Part shown: positions 1 to 7,825 of the stretch, piece by piece | Layout: each line of letters opens with the position of its first letter | Position numbering within the stretch: the stretch's first letter is position 1 | From: CAZJAH01 sp964544155 | GTDB lineage: Bacteria; Bacteroidota; Ignavibacteria; Kapaibacteriales; UBA2268 | DNA: 17,382 bases | Assembly: GCA_964544155.1 (NCBI GenBank) | Contig: CAZJAH010000053.1 | Location: 1 to 17,382, forward strand | Reading direction: 5' to 3' | Notes under the pieces: generated by a model | Told to the model about the DNA's origin: nothing | What the model saw: only the letters and a program-made list of their open reading frames with translations | The model's database searches: none | Position numbers and translations under genes: made by a program

Positions 1-3000
1 CAGGTCTTCTTCTACGGCACTGATATCCCAATCGCCCTGCATGTCGGGGCCTTTGTTTATTGAGCCGTCATATCGCATCCAGCGGCTATTATATATAATC
101 TCAAGTTCCAGAGACTTAATATCGGCGTCGTTCCAATTAGTACACTGCGTGTAAACAGGGAATGAATACTTTCCTTCTGTTTTAGAACCCGGCAGCGGGG
201 TTGGTTTAACATCCGACAGATCCCTTAAGCTGAAATCTACCTGCTGTAAATGAGTTGTTCCGGTAAGTATGGAACTTACAAGCATAGTATCCTTGCCGCT
301 TTGGAACTGAACATCAATCTCTAATGGAGCGGTATAAGTTTGCGGGGCAAGGCCGCCGGATTTAGGAGCATTTGCGGGTATGAATTCATAAAACGCGTAG
401 GCTTCCTCCCCGGCAGGTACTATATCAGGCTCTCTTATTGGATTGAATACTTCGTAATCACCCAGCATCCGGATTGCCGTGATAGTCATATCGCCGTCAA
501 GTGATTCATTTTTAATCCATACGCTGTCAATTTTAGTTTCGCAGCGCATAATATCTCCAAAATCAACGGGGTCTGATTGAGCGCCCTGATCGATAGCTTT
601 GCCGTCAAGCATACCGTATATGGTATTTCTCGGTTGATCAACGGTTTCATTTCCGGGAGCCGCATCGCTGACCACTTTTATTCTGGCGTACCTTTCATTA
701 ATAGCAGAAGGAGTAAAACTGACTCGAAGAGTAAATGTGTCATCCGGATCTCCAAGCATGCCTAATACTAAAGGCTGAGTAAGATCAGGCATATTCAATA
801 TTTCGAAATCATCTGCATGTTCATAATCCGGATCAATTTCGATTGAGTATATTTTCAGCTCGGATGATGAACTGGTACTCATAATATCTATCGTTCCGGT
901 TTCAGGATGAGTTTCATTCACTAAAAAAGCCTGTTCAAAGCTGTAATCCGTGATATCAATCTTGGGTAGATAGCCTTCGCCCTTGACAGTGGCAGTTACT
1001 TCATAATCATCATCAGGATCATGGTAATGAGGTACAACCCTGATGTCATGTTGTTCTTCCGTACCCGGATTATATACAATCTGGAGAAATACTGTATCTC
1101 CATCAGGATTAACAACAACCGCCGGTACAGTCATATCGCTTCCCGGCAGGGAAATTTCGGTTTTTTGTCCGCTGGCTGCGTCATACTTAAATGCTTTAAG
1201 CTTCTCAAAAGTAGTACCCGGCGCGTTACCGTCATCATCTGTTATTATAAAGTCTCTTATCTTGATAGTAGATGACCCGATATTATAAAACTTAACGGCT
1301 GTATCGCATACAGTGTTCGAGCCTACTCTTCTTCTGTCGAAGTTAAATCCTTCAATTACAGGGCCGGGTGTAACGGCTCCGCCTGTCCAGTTTGACTTGT
1401 TATCGCCGCTTACGGCGTTGCTTTCGAAAAGAATGTTAATATCATCATTTCTTACTTCAACAAATTGATAACAGATTGATCTCAGATAAACCGAATCACG
1501 CGGGCCCACAGTAAATGGGAATCCGTCATTATCGATCACATTACCACTATCCCAGTCGTAAACAATTAAGGGATCGCTGACAGTAAAGGGATGCATCGGA
1601 GCTCCTCCTTCAATGCTATACCCGGTAACAATCAGGGGCTCGCTTCCGGGGTTGACTACTTTCAATCCTTTACCTGCAATTACATCGTTAACGCATTTAT
1701 CCGCAGCATCTACTTCTCCTATTCCTGCATGGAAATCACCCACGATGATCTCAGGCGCTATACCGCGGCCTTTAATTTCCCATTTCCATTCGAGACATTC
1801 TGTTTCGATTATGAGTGAGTCGATATCAAGATCTTCGGGATCGAAACTGTTGCGTTCGGGATAATATCCTATCCTTATTGTATGCTCACCGCGAGGGCTA
1901 AGTTCGAATGAAGGCGGCGTTCCACCTGATTCGATAAAGTAGTAATCGCCGGATTGAAGCTCAATGGATTCAATACTGATTAATGAATCAGAAGCGCTTT
2001 TCAGGATGACGTCAAGGTATTCAGTTGTCAGCAGCCTTTGATCTCCGAAGTCAACTACTTCCGGATCGAGTAAAAGCGAATCCGCTTCATATCTGATACT
2101 GTCTGAATTAACATTTCCCCTGATATCGGATACGCTGAATATACAGAAGGCATCAGCGTAAAGATCTACAACTTCCATCTGGAAAGTGAAATCATGATTC
2201 GAGGGATCGAACATTTCAACAGGGAGATCGATTTTTTTAAAATTATAAGAATAATCTTCAAGAATAACAGGCTGTTCTATTACACCTTCATCTCTCTGCA
2301 GCGGGTCATCTCCTTCCTTGCCGTTTCTTTTCTCGGTGATCCTGACGTCATATACGCCGCACTCTCCTTCGATGAATATTTCAGGTTCGAGTGTGTCGGT
2401 TTCCTCAAGATTATAGAAAGCCATAGCAGCAGGCCATCCGTATGAGTCAACGGTTTTGAAACCATAAACATAACCGCCGAACTTAGTGAGAGCGCCTTCG
2501 GATATGATCCTGTGCGCACCCGGGTTTACAGTCAGCCGCGCCCAGAATAGATTTGTGCCAGGTATTTGATTGTAAGGGAAGTTGGGCTGCATATCGGCTA
2601 TGTATTCCCAATCTCCTTTACCCTTGATCTTTATAGATCTCAAATCCGCCCTTGAAGGATCCGTAGTATCGCCAACAGCGATTAAATTGAAGTAGTTCTT
2701 TAAAAATCCATCCTGCATGGGCACCTGGAAAACCGTACCGGGTATATACTGCTCTACGGCAGTTACCAGGAACATGAATGGATCATGATCCATATCTCCG
2801 TCCCATGTACGGGAATACGAATACTGCATAACCATTATCGGCTTATTTGCCCTGAATACAGAAGTACCCTTTATAGAGGGGTTTTCATGAGGCCATTCGT
2901 GGTCTGTTTCGAGGATGTCATGCCAGTCGCCGTCTTTTTCAAGAATGAAATTCCTGGAACCGAGCCTTTGCTTTGTTTCGAAATCGAACCATTCAATATC

Positions 3001-3939
3001 AATTTTAGTATTATCTTCAGAAGCCACTACCCTGAAAAGGTCGCCCATATCCTTTCTTTTTAATTCAATGGAGCAGTATTCCTTTCCCCATGAAGTTACG
3101 GGCGGCATCATTTCAATAAGATAATCCCTGCTGAAAGACATTGCTTTTGGAACAACAGTCCTGTTATGAAATGACATCAGCCCAATAGGCTTATCAGAAA
3201 TTATTCTTGTTCCCGACAGATCGAAAGTTGCTTCTGTAGTGCCGTCGCCCCTGAGTAAATAAGTCTGGCCGGCATTCAATGATATCTTTACGGTCTCGCC
3301 GATTTTTTTTCCTTTGACTGTTCCGGCATAATCGGCTCCCTTTCCTCTAAGGAAAATCCTTATATCTGTATCATCTTCAGCGGCAACAATTACGAATCCT
3401 CCGGCCCATGTTGTGTAGTCGCCATAATCATAGTAGGCGCAGTGGATATAATCCGTGCCCCAGTTCGATACAGGTATAGCCAGGTATCCGTCGGAGGATT
3501 CATACTTAGAATTAATATAGTAAACTGAAATAGGCGTTGGCGAAGTAATAAATACGCCTTTATCGGTAACGGTTTCATCATCCCAGACTTCCCATGACCA
3601 GTCTGCCCTGCCGTTCGCAGTGGAAATCACTTCCACATCCATGGGTTGACTGATTGTGTAAGTCTGTCCGCCCTGGCCGCCGCTGCCCGCAGGTGCAACT
3701 GTAAAGGTTGTTGGAACTGATGATGCGACATAAATTTCGAGCGCTTCCTGAGTTGCGTTGGTGCGGTCGTTTGGGGGGGCGGCAATAATGAATTTTCTGC
3801 CTTGTGAATGACCTGTCAGATGTGCTTCAACAATTTTCTTGCGTAATTCCGGGTCGATTTTCTTATCCTGGGCAGCAATATCTTGCAAGCCGAGAGCGAT
3901 CATCAATAATGCGAGTATGTAGGATATTGTCTTTTTCAT
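1..3939 (-). CDS. Large secreted protein, IgGFc-binding-like N-terminal region plus choice-of-anchor D (ASH/HYDIN-like) region; C-terminus beyond window edge
   Basis: The frame stays open from an ATG at 3939 to the left edge, giving 1313 codons without a stop, so the C-terminus is missing. The start has a good Shine-Dalgarno site (GGAGGA, about 5 bases upstream) and a signal peptide of about 23 residues (MKKTISYILALLMIALG..., cleavage after AAQ). Residues about 150-470 resemble the IgGFc-binding N-terminal domain: recurring strands such as GGFVIVAAEDDTDIRIF, IISDKPIGLMSFHNRT, SWGKEYCSIEL and RANKPIMVMQYSYS. From about residue 600 on, the pattern is that of ASH/HYDIN-like choice-of-anchor D beta-sandwiches (FELSPRGEHTIRIGYYPE, DTFTLRVSFTPSAINERYARI, SEPLIVTGYSIEGG). 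In Bacteroidota such proteins are usually exported to the surface by T9SS, but any sorting domain here lies outside the window. Surface adhesion or matrix binding is inference; the ligand is unknown. It is separated from the upstream gene by a terminator, so it is probably its own transcription unit. Confidence 0.85.
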   Translation of the reverse strand, partial: MKKTISYILALLMIALGLQDIAAQDKKIDPELRKKIVEAHLTGHSQGRKFIIAAPPNDRTNATQEALEIYVASSVPTTFTVAPAGSGGQGGQTYTISQPMDVEVISTANGRADWSWEVWDDETVTDKGVFITSPTPISVYYINSKYESSDGYLAIPVSNWGTDYIHCAYYDYGDYTTWAGGFVIVAAEDDTDIRIFLRGKGADYAGTVKGKKIGETVKISLNAGQTYLLRGDGTTEATFDLSGTRIISDKPIGLMSFHNRTVVPKAMSFSRDYLIEMMPPVTSWGKEYCSIELKRKDMGDLFRVVASEDNTKIDIEWFDFETKQRLGSRNFILEKDGDWHDILETDHEWPHENPSIKGTSVFRANKPIMVMQYSYSRTWDGDMDHDPFMFLVTAVEQYIPGTVFQVPMQDGFLKNYFNLIAVGDTTDPSRADLRSIKIKGKGDWEYIADMQPNFPYNQIPGTNLFWARLTVNPGAHRIISEGALTKFGGYVYGFKTVDSYGWPAAMAFYNLEETDTLEPEIFIEGECGVYDVRITEKRNGKEGDDPLQRDEGVIEQPVILEDYSYNFKKIDLPVEMFDPSNHDFTFQMEVVDLYADAFCIFSVSDIRGNVNSDSIRYEADSLLLDPEVVDFGDQRLLTTEYLDVILKSASDSLISIESIELQSGDYYFIESGGTPPSFELSPRGEHTIRIGYYPERNSFDPEDLDIDSLIIETECLEWKWEIKGRGIAPEIIVGDFHAGIGEVDAADKCVNDVIAGKGLKVVNPGSEPLIVTGYSIEGGAPMHPFTVSDPLIVYDWDSGNVIDNDGFPFTVGPRDSVYLRSICYQFVEVRNDDINILFESNAVSGDNKSNWTGGAVTPGPVIEGFNFDRRRVGSNTVCDTAVKFYNIGSSTIKIRDFIITDDDGNAPGTTFEKLKAFKYDAASGQKTEISLPGSDMTVPAVVVNPDGDTVFLQIVYNPGTEEQHDIRVVPHYHDPDDDYEVTATVKGEGYLPKIDITDYSFEQAFLVNETHPETGTIDIMSTSSSSELKIYSIEIDPDYEHADDFEILNMPDLTQPLVLGMLGDPDDTFTLRVSFTPSAINERYARIKVVSDAAPGNETVDQPRNTIYGMLDGKAIDQGAQSDPVDFGDIMRCETKIDSVWIKNESLDGDMTITAIRMLGDYEVFNPIREPDIVPAGEEAYAFYEFIPANAPKSGGLAPQTYTAPLEIDVQFQSGKDTMLVSSILTGTTHLQQVDFSLRDLSDVKPTPLPGSKTEGKYSFPVYTQCTNWNDADIKSLELEIIYNSRWMRYDGSINKGPDMQGDWDISAVEEDL

Positions 3940-3980
3940 GATTCCTCCGGTGGAATAAACTGAAATAATTACCATTTTTT

Positions 3981-4019
3981 ATTATATGAACATTTAAGCA
4001 CATTGATTGTCACAGTCAA
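3981..4019 (-). promoter_or_regulatory. Weak candidate promoter for the IgGFc-binding-like gene
   Basis: On the minus strand, TTGACT (4019-4014) is followed after 16 bases by TTAAAT (3997-3992); a TATAAT (3986-3981) lies slightly further downstream. The elements resemble the general sigma-70 consensus but not the Bacteroidota TTTG/TAnnTTTG pattern seen at the tRNA gene. AT-rich DNA produces such matches easily, so this is tentative. Confidence 0.25.
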
Positions 4020-4124
4020 GTTTACATAATATTAAAAATAAATTAACTGAATTTAAATTTTTATACCCAAGGTTAATATATTGATAAAATATTTCAAATA
4101 AAAGAGGATTTATGATTTTTTTAT

Positions 4125-4157
4125 CAAAAAAGCCGCCCTACAAATAGGAAAGTGGCT
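4125..4157 (-). terminator. Second terminator-like or attenuator hairpin
   Basis: Read on the minus strand, an outer AGCC/GGCT stem encloses an inner CCTA-TTTG-TAGG hairpin and is followed directly by a run of T. It lies about 35 bases beyond the strong terminator and about 190 bases before the next start codon. It could be a back-up terminator or a leader attenuator of the downstream gene. The stem has an internal loop, so it is weaker than its neighbour. Confidence 0.35.
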
Positions 4158-4190
4158 CGGACTATGTATTTGAAACTGGCGGATTTATTT

Positions 4191-4222
4191 AAAAAGCCCG
4201 GCTGCCGCTTGGCCGCCGGGCT
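4191..4222 (-). terminator. Rho-independent terminator of the 925-residue T9SS protein gene
   Basis: On the minus strand, AGCCCGGC (4222-4215) pairs perfectly with GCCGGGCT (4202-4195). The loop can pair further (GCC/GGC), and a run of T follows. It starts 29 bases after the stop codon of the upstream minus-strand gene, where an intrinsic terminator is expected. Confidence 0.85.
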
Positions 4223-4250
4223 AATCCGGGAGAAATAGAACTAAGGCCTG

Positions 4251-7028
4251 CTATTTAATTATCACCGGGATGTTCGCGGTTTTAGTTCCGGAATATACGC
4301 GCAGGAAGTATATACCCGCAGCGCTTTCTTGTGTCATTATTTCCACCCGCGCGGCTCCGGGAAGCTCTACCGCCTGGAGTACCCTTCCGTTCATATCTAT
4401 AAGTTCAACCCGGTTGAGCTGATGCCCGGTTGAACTGACCGTAATCTTATCGTCTGCCGGAACAGGATATACTTTAATTCCCTGAAGCTGACCGCTCCTT
4501 ACTGAAGTTGCTTCTACAGGGATAAGGGCCATATCTTCTGTCACAATTTCCTCATCGCTTTCGATGGTTATTGTGGCCAATCCTTTATCGAAGCCGATCC
4601 TGTCTGCCATCAGCTTATAAGTACCCGGCTTAAGGCCGGTAATCTCGAAGCTGCCGTCAGCAGCGGATTCATCAACATCGAAAGTTTTGCCGCCGGAATT
4701 CATCAGGTAAACGGAAGCTCCGGAGATAGCGCTGCCATCAAGTACCGGATCGTCCTTTATCTTGGTTGTGCCGCCGGATGAGCTTATCACCCCTTTAATG
4801 CCTGCTTTACCCTTACTGTCGAGAATTTTATCTAGTTTAATAATTTTACCTAAAGCCTTTGTGTTTTCGTTTATGTCTATTATTGTAGCGTCTTTCCATG
4901 ATGTAGTCATATCAGCGCCTTGCATGTAGTAACCCGGCAAGTGCAGCCTATCAGCCGGATAAGCGTGCAGCACATATTCGCCCGGAATAAGATTAGTAAT
5001 TTTGAATTCACCATTCTGATTTGTGTGTTCGCCAAATCCTTTAAAGATGAAGTTAGCCTGATTGCTGTTTACTGAATATGCCGTAACGAAGACATTTTCC
5101 AATGGCAGGCCGTCATGGCCGAGAACGATACCGCTGATCTCGTTATCATAAACCTGTCTCGGAGTAAGATAAAAGTCAATACCCGTTTTATTACCGTCAA
5201 GGAATATCCTGTCGGCTGACGACGCGTCTGTCTTACGGTTATAATACTGCGGCAGGTAGAGCGTATTCAGTGAATCCAGCACCTCGGCGCGCAGGATATA
5301 ATCATAGCCTTCAATCATTTTTACAGAGTAGTTACCCTGGGCGTCGCTATAGGCGTACTGCCAGAATTTGCCGCTGTGGCTGTTTTGCATGCCGTAAACC
5401 GTGATCATCGCGTTAGAAAGGGGCTGATTATTATCATCGTCGTAAACAGTGCCTTCGATTGTGTAATATTCCGGTTCGGGAAGTTTCTCAACAACAACAT
5501 CATCTATATACAAGGTATCATAGCCGCAGCTAACTGTTATTGCAGTAGCTTTATCCATTGTTTCGGCATCTTGATACCATTCGGAATGGAATTTTTGTCC
5601 ATTAAAGTGAACATAGTATTCACCTTCATCAAGCATGGCGCTGACAAAACCGGAATAAATCTGCGCTTTCGCGTAAACCTCGTTTTCATTGGCGGCCGGG
5701 TCTTTCTTATAAAATATCGCGTCGCCCTGAACTATTTCATGACCCTCTTCTGACTTCACAGTCATTATTACGCTGGCGAGAACCTCGCATTTCGTTACAT
5801 TTATGAAAAACTTGTGGTGTGTGTAGATCTGGGGATTATCTTTGATATACCCTTCGATAATCACATAAAACTTGCCTGTTTTGTCAGCGGTCCAGTTAAT
5901 CAGGCCGGTTTCTTTATCAATAGTGATACCATCCGGGCCCTGCACGATGGAATAATTCACTTCCATATCATTCATACCTATGGCGTCGGCATCATAAATA
6001 AATTCCTCGCCTACCTGAATTCTTCCAAGAGGGGGATTTGATATAAAGGTAACCGAACGGGTAAACTGCTTGAAACCAACTTCAGCGCTTATTGTGACTG
6101 TTTCTCCGCAATCAATTGTAATGGGAGTCGCGTCATCCTTATTATAAGCATCCTTGTACCATTCCTGTTCGATCATTTTTCCGCCGAATTCAAGATAGTA
6201 TTCACCGGCTGGAAGATCAACAATGAATTCTCCATTATTAAGATAAGTCATGTAAGAAATGCTGTCACCGGCATTAAATTGGCTTTTTTCCGATATCATT
6301 ACATAACCCGCTGGAATTTCATTGCCGTGTTTATCGCTTACAGTACCTTTTATTTTGCCGTTATCCTTGCACTTGTGGACTTTAATATAAAATTCCTTAT
6401 CCACATTGATGGATGGGCCGGAAGCCAGATAAGCCCTGATCCTTACTTTTTGGTTTCCGATTGAAGAAGGCTGCCAGCTTATATCACCACTATCCTCATC
6501 AATATTCATTCCATTAGGGAAAGAAACCAACTGATATTTAACGGCATTTCCTAAACTGGAAACAGCTTTAATTTTGCTTTTATACTCTTCATTTATGTAG
6601 GCATCCTGAGCCGGCATCTGAGTGAAGAATACTTTTTCCTGAATCTGATAATTCAGAGTAAATATGTTAGATTCAGGCGATGATACCTTGTTATGCACGG
6701 CCTTAACCATAAACTCATAAGTGCCCGAAGGCATATAGGATATATCCTTTTTGATCTGCGCCTGCCATTGGTTATTATTTGTACCGTTACGCGATGAATC
6801 GGCTGTGCCGAAAAGAGTGAAGCTTCCGCCCTGCTCTCTGTAATAAATCTCGAACCAGTCGGCATTGTTGTTTATGTCATATTTCCAATCAAAAGTGAAA
6901 GCCGGGTCGCCCATTGAATCGAATTCATAGCTTACTTTGAGATTCTCCGGGGCGTTATTAGCATAAGAACCGATAACCGATACCAGTCCTATTGCTAATA
7001 TTACCAATAGATAATATAAACGTTTCAT
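4251..7028 (-). CDS. T9SS-sorted modular surface protein with Ig-like and carboxypeptidase-regulatory-like repeats
   Basis: The ATG at 7028 is preferred over a TTG four codons upstream: it sits 5 bases after GGAGG and begins a clean signal peptide (MKRLYYLLVILAIGLVSVIGSYA), whereas the TTG is immediately upstream of, and touching, the Shine-Dalgarno. The product is 925 residues. In order: a fibronectin-III-like domain (about 24-128); two tandem copies of an Ig-like/cadherin-like domain plus a regulatory-like beta domain (about 133-318 and 327-516); three more carboxypeptidase-regulatory-like domains (about 521-622, 627-735, 742-836; motifs IEGTVYDDDNNQPLSNA, ISGIVLGHDGLPLENV, GSFEITGLKPGTYKL); and a T9SS type A sorting domain (about 846-925; KVYPVPADDKITV, MNGRVLQ, AAGIYFLRVYSG). 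No catalytic motif is visible, so a structural, adhesive or ligand-binding surface role is inferred. It is transcribed divergently from the ECF sigma operon and carries the same promoter element, so it is a likely target of that sigma factor. Confidence 0.9.
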   Translation of the reverse strand: MKRLYYLLVILAIGLVSVIGSYANNAPENLKVSYEFDSMGDPAFTFDWKYDINNNADWFEIYYREQGGSFTLFGTADSSRNGTNNNQWQAQIKKDISYMPSGTYEFMVKAVHNKVSSPESNIFTLNYQIQEKVFFTQMPAQDAYINEEYKSKIKAVSSLGNAVKYQLVSFPNGMNIDEDSGDISWQPSSIGNQKVRIRAYLASGPSINVDKEFYIKVHKCKDNGKIKGTVSDKHGNEIPAGYVMISEKSQFNAGDSISYMTYLNNGEFIVDLPAGEYYLEFGGKMIEQEWYKDAYNKDDATPITIDCGETVTISAEVGFKQFTRSVTFISNPPLGRIQVGEEFIYDADAIGMNDMEVNYSIVQGPDGITIDKETGLINWTADKTGKFYVIIEGYIKDNPQIYTHHKFFINVTKCEVLASVIMTVKSEEGHEIVQGDAIFYKKDPAANENEVYAKAQIYSGFVSAMLDEGEYYVHFNGQKFHSEWYQDAETMDKATAITVSCGYDTLYIDDVVVEKLPEPEYYTIEGTVYDDDNNQPLSNAMITVYGMQNSHSGKFWQYAYSDAQGNYSVKMIEGYDYILRAEVLDSLNTLYLPQYYNRKTDASSADRIFLDGNKTGIDFYLTPRQVYDNEISGIVLGHDGLPLENVFVTAYSVNSNQANFIFKGFGEHTNQNGEFKITNLIPGEYVLHAYPADRLHLPGYYMQGADMTTSWKDATIIDINENTKALGKIIKLDKILDSKGKAGIKGVISSSGGTTKIKDDPVLDGSAISGASVYLMNSGGKTFDVDESAADGSFEITGLKPGTYKLMADRIGFDKGLATITIESDEEIVTEDMALIPVEATSVRSGQLQGIKVYPVPADDKITVSSTGHQLNRVELIDMNGRVLQAVELPGAARVEIMTQESAAGIYFLRVYSGTKTANIPVIIK

Positions 7029-7093
7029 AAAATCCTCCAAATCGTTAAATTGAAACAGAATATTAAATGCGTTTTGTTGCCTTTATGTTAACT

Positions 7094-7120
7094 TACCAGT
7101 GAAGGCATTTTTCGTTGCAG
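7094..7120 (-). promoter_or_regulatory. Putative ECF-sigma promoter of the T9SS protein gene
   Basis: The minus strand reads CTGCAACGAA (7120-7111), 7 bases, then TTCACTGGTA (7103-7094). The same element, with the same 7-base gap, lies on the other strand in front of the sigma gene. A GCAAC-type -35 and a GTA-containing -10 at this distance fit ECF promoters in general. It predicts a transcription start near 7087 and a leader of about 60 bases. No strict Bacteroidota TAnnTTTG box was noticed here. Confidence 0.6.
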
Positions 7121-7162
7121 AATTATGAAAAAAAATCATTTTTAATAGAAAATCAAATCATG

Positions 7163-7189
7163 CTGCAACGAAATGAGGATTCATTTGTA
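7163..7189 (+). promoter_or_regulatory. Putative autoregulatory ECF-sigma promoter of the sigma/anti-sigma operon
   Basis: CTGCAACGAA (7163-7172) is followed after 7 bases by TTCATTTGTA (7180-7189). It matches the divergent minus-strand copy at 18 of 20 defined positions with identical spacing. The two -35-like parts form an 11-base perfect inverted repeat (7110-7120 and 7163-7173), separated by 42 bases that are about 14 % GC. The predicted start is near 7196, giving a leader of about 29 bases. Positive autoregulation is common for ECF sigma genes. Confidence 0.6.
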
Positions 7190-7224
7190 TTTAAATAAAA
7201 GGGAAAAGAGTAAACTATGATATA

Positions 7225-7788
7225 ATGAATAACGAGTACTCAAAATATAACGATAACGAGCTGGTAGCCGCCATGGCCGATAGAAGCAGCTCCGAAGGGG
7301 CGTTCCGGGAATTGTACAACAGGTATTCATCCATGGTGCATGCTTATTGCATGAAGATCACAGGTGATGAAGAAATTACTGATGATATTTTCCAGGAAAC
7401 GTTTATCAGGTTTTACAGGAAAATTGATCCCAAACTTGATAACTTAAATGTAAAGGCTTTTTTGATTAAGATAGCAAAGAACCTTTGCATTAATCATAAT
7501 AAATTGAAAAAGAATAATATCCCGATCGACCAGGCAAAAAATATTTTGAGAGTAAGCCAGGATTATGAGCAGAGGGAATTGCTCGAACTGCTCGACCTCT
7601 CACTGGGGATGCTTGATGATGAATTCAGAGAGGCTTTTGTGCTCCGCGAATACGCCGGAATGAGTTATAAGGATATCGCCGATACATGCGATATCAGCGA
7701 GAACAACGCGAAATCCCGCGTTTTCAGAGCAAAAAAGAAAATCAAGGAAATACTTAAGCCATATATTAAAGATATAATAGATAATTAA
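7225..7788 (+). CDS. ECF-family RNA polymerase sigma factor
   Basis: This 187-residue protein has the length and two-domain layout of ECF (group 4) sigma factors. Region 2 spans about residues 25-93 (FRELYNRYSSMVHAYCMKIT, DDIFQETFIRFYRKI, the -10 recognition and core-binding helices). Region 4 spans about 120-175, with the helix-turn-helix MSYKDIADTCDISENNAKSR that contacts the -35. Region 3 is absent, as expected. It should direct RNA polymerase to a small regulon when released from its anti-sigma partner, the next gene, 37 bases downstream. The ATG has only a weak purine-rich ribosome site, which is usual in Bacteroidota. A two-codon ATG-ATA-TAA at 7217 overlaps the start and is probably accidental. 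The promoter upstream looks like its own recognition site. Confidence 0.95.
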   Translation: MNNEYSKYNDNELVAAMADRSSSEGAFRELYNRYSSMVHAYCMKITGDEEITDDIFQETFIRFYRKIDPKLDNLNVKAFLIKIAKNLCINHNKLKKNNIPIDQAKNILRVSQDYEQRELLELLDLSLGMLDDEFREAFVLREYAGMSYKDIADTCDISENNAKSRVFRAKKKIKEILKPYIKDIIDN

Positions 7789-7825
7789 ATTTTGAAAGAA
7801 AGTAGATAATTAATTAATAGAAAAA

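Larger units (their letters stand above)
3940..4250. other. AT-rich intergenic spacer between two minus-strand surface-protein genes
   Basis: These 311 bases contain no credible ORF. They hold the terminator of the upstream gene, a second terminator-like hairpin and a weak promoter candidate, each listed separately. The remainder (about 4020-4120) is strongly AT-rich and shows no further structure I can support. Confidence 0.7.

Noticed and set aside
577..3124. Several short plus-strand ORFs of 60-92 residues
   Set aside because: They are all antisense to the uninterrupted 1313-codon minus-strand frame.
5376..5753. 125-residue plus-strand ORF inside the T9SS protein gene
   Set aside because: It is antisense to the well-supported modular protein and has no family resemblance.
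7110..7173. Inverted repeat TTTCGTTGCAG/CTGCAACGAAA as a repressor operator or transposon end
   Set aside because: The similarity extends beyond the repeat into a second block at fixed spacing on both strands, which fits two divergent promoters better; no transposase or target duplication is seen.
7217..7225. Two-codon ORF ATG-ATA-TAA overlapping the sigma start
   Set aside because: It is too short to support as a leader peptide, and no ribosome site precedes it.
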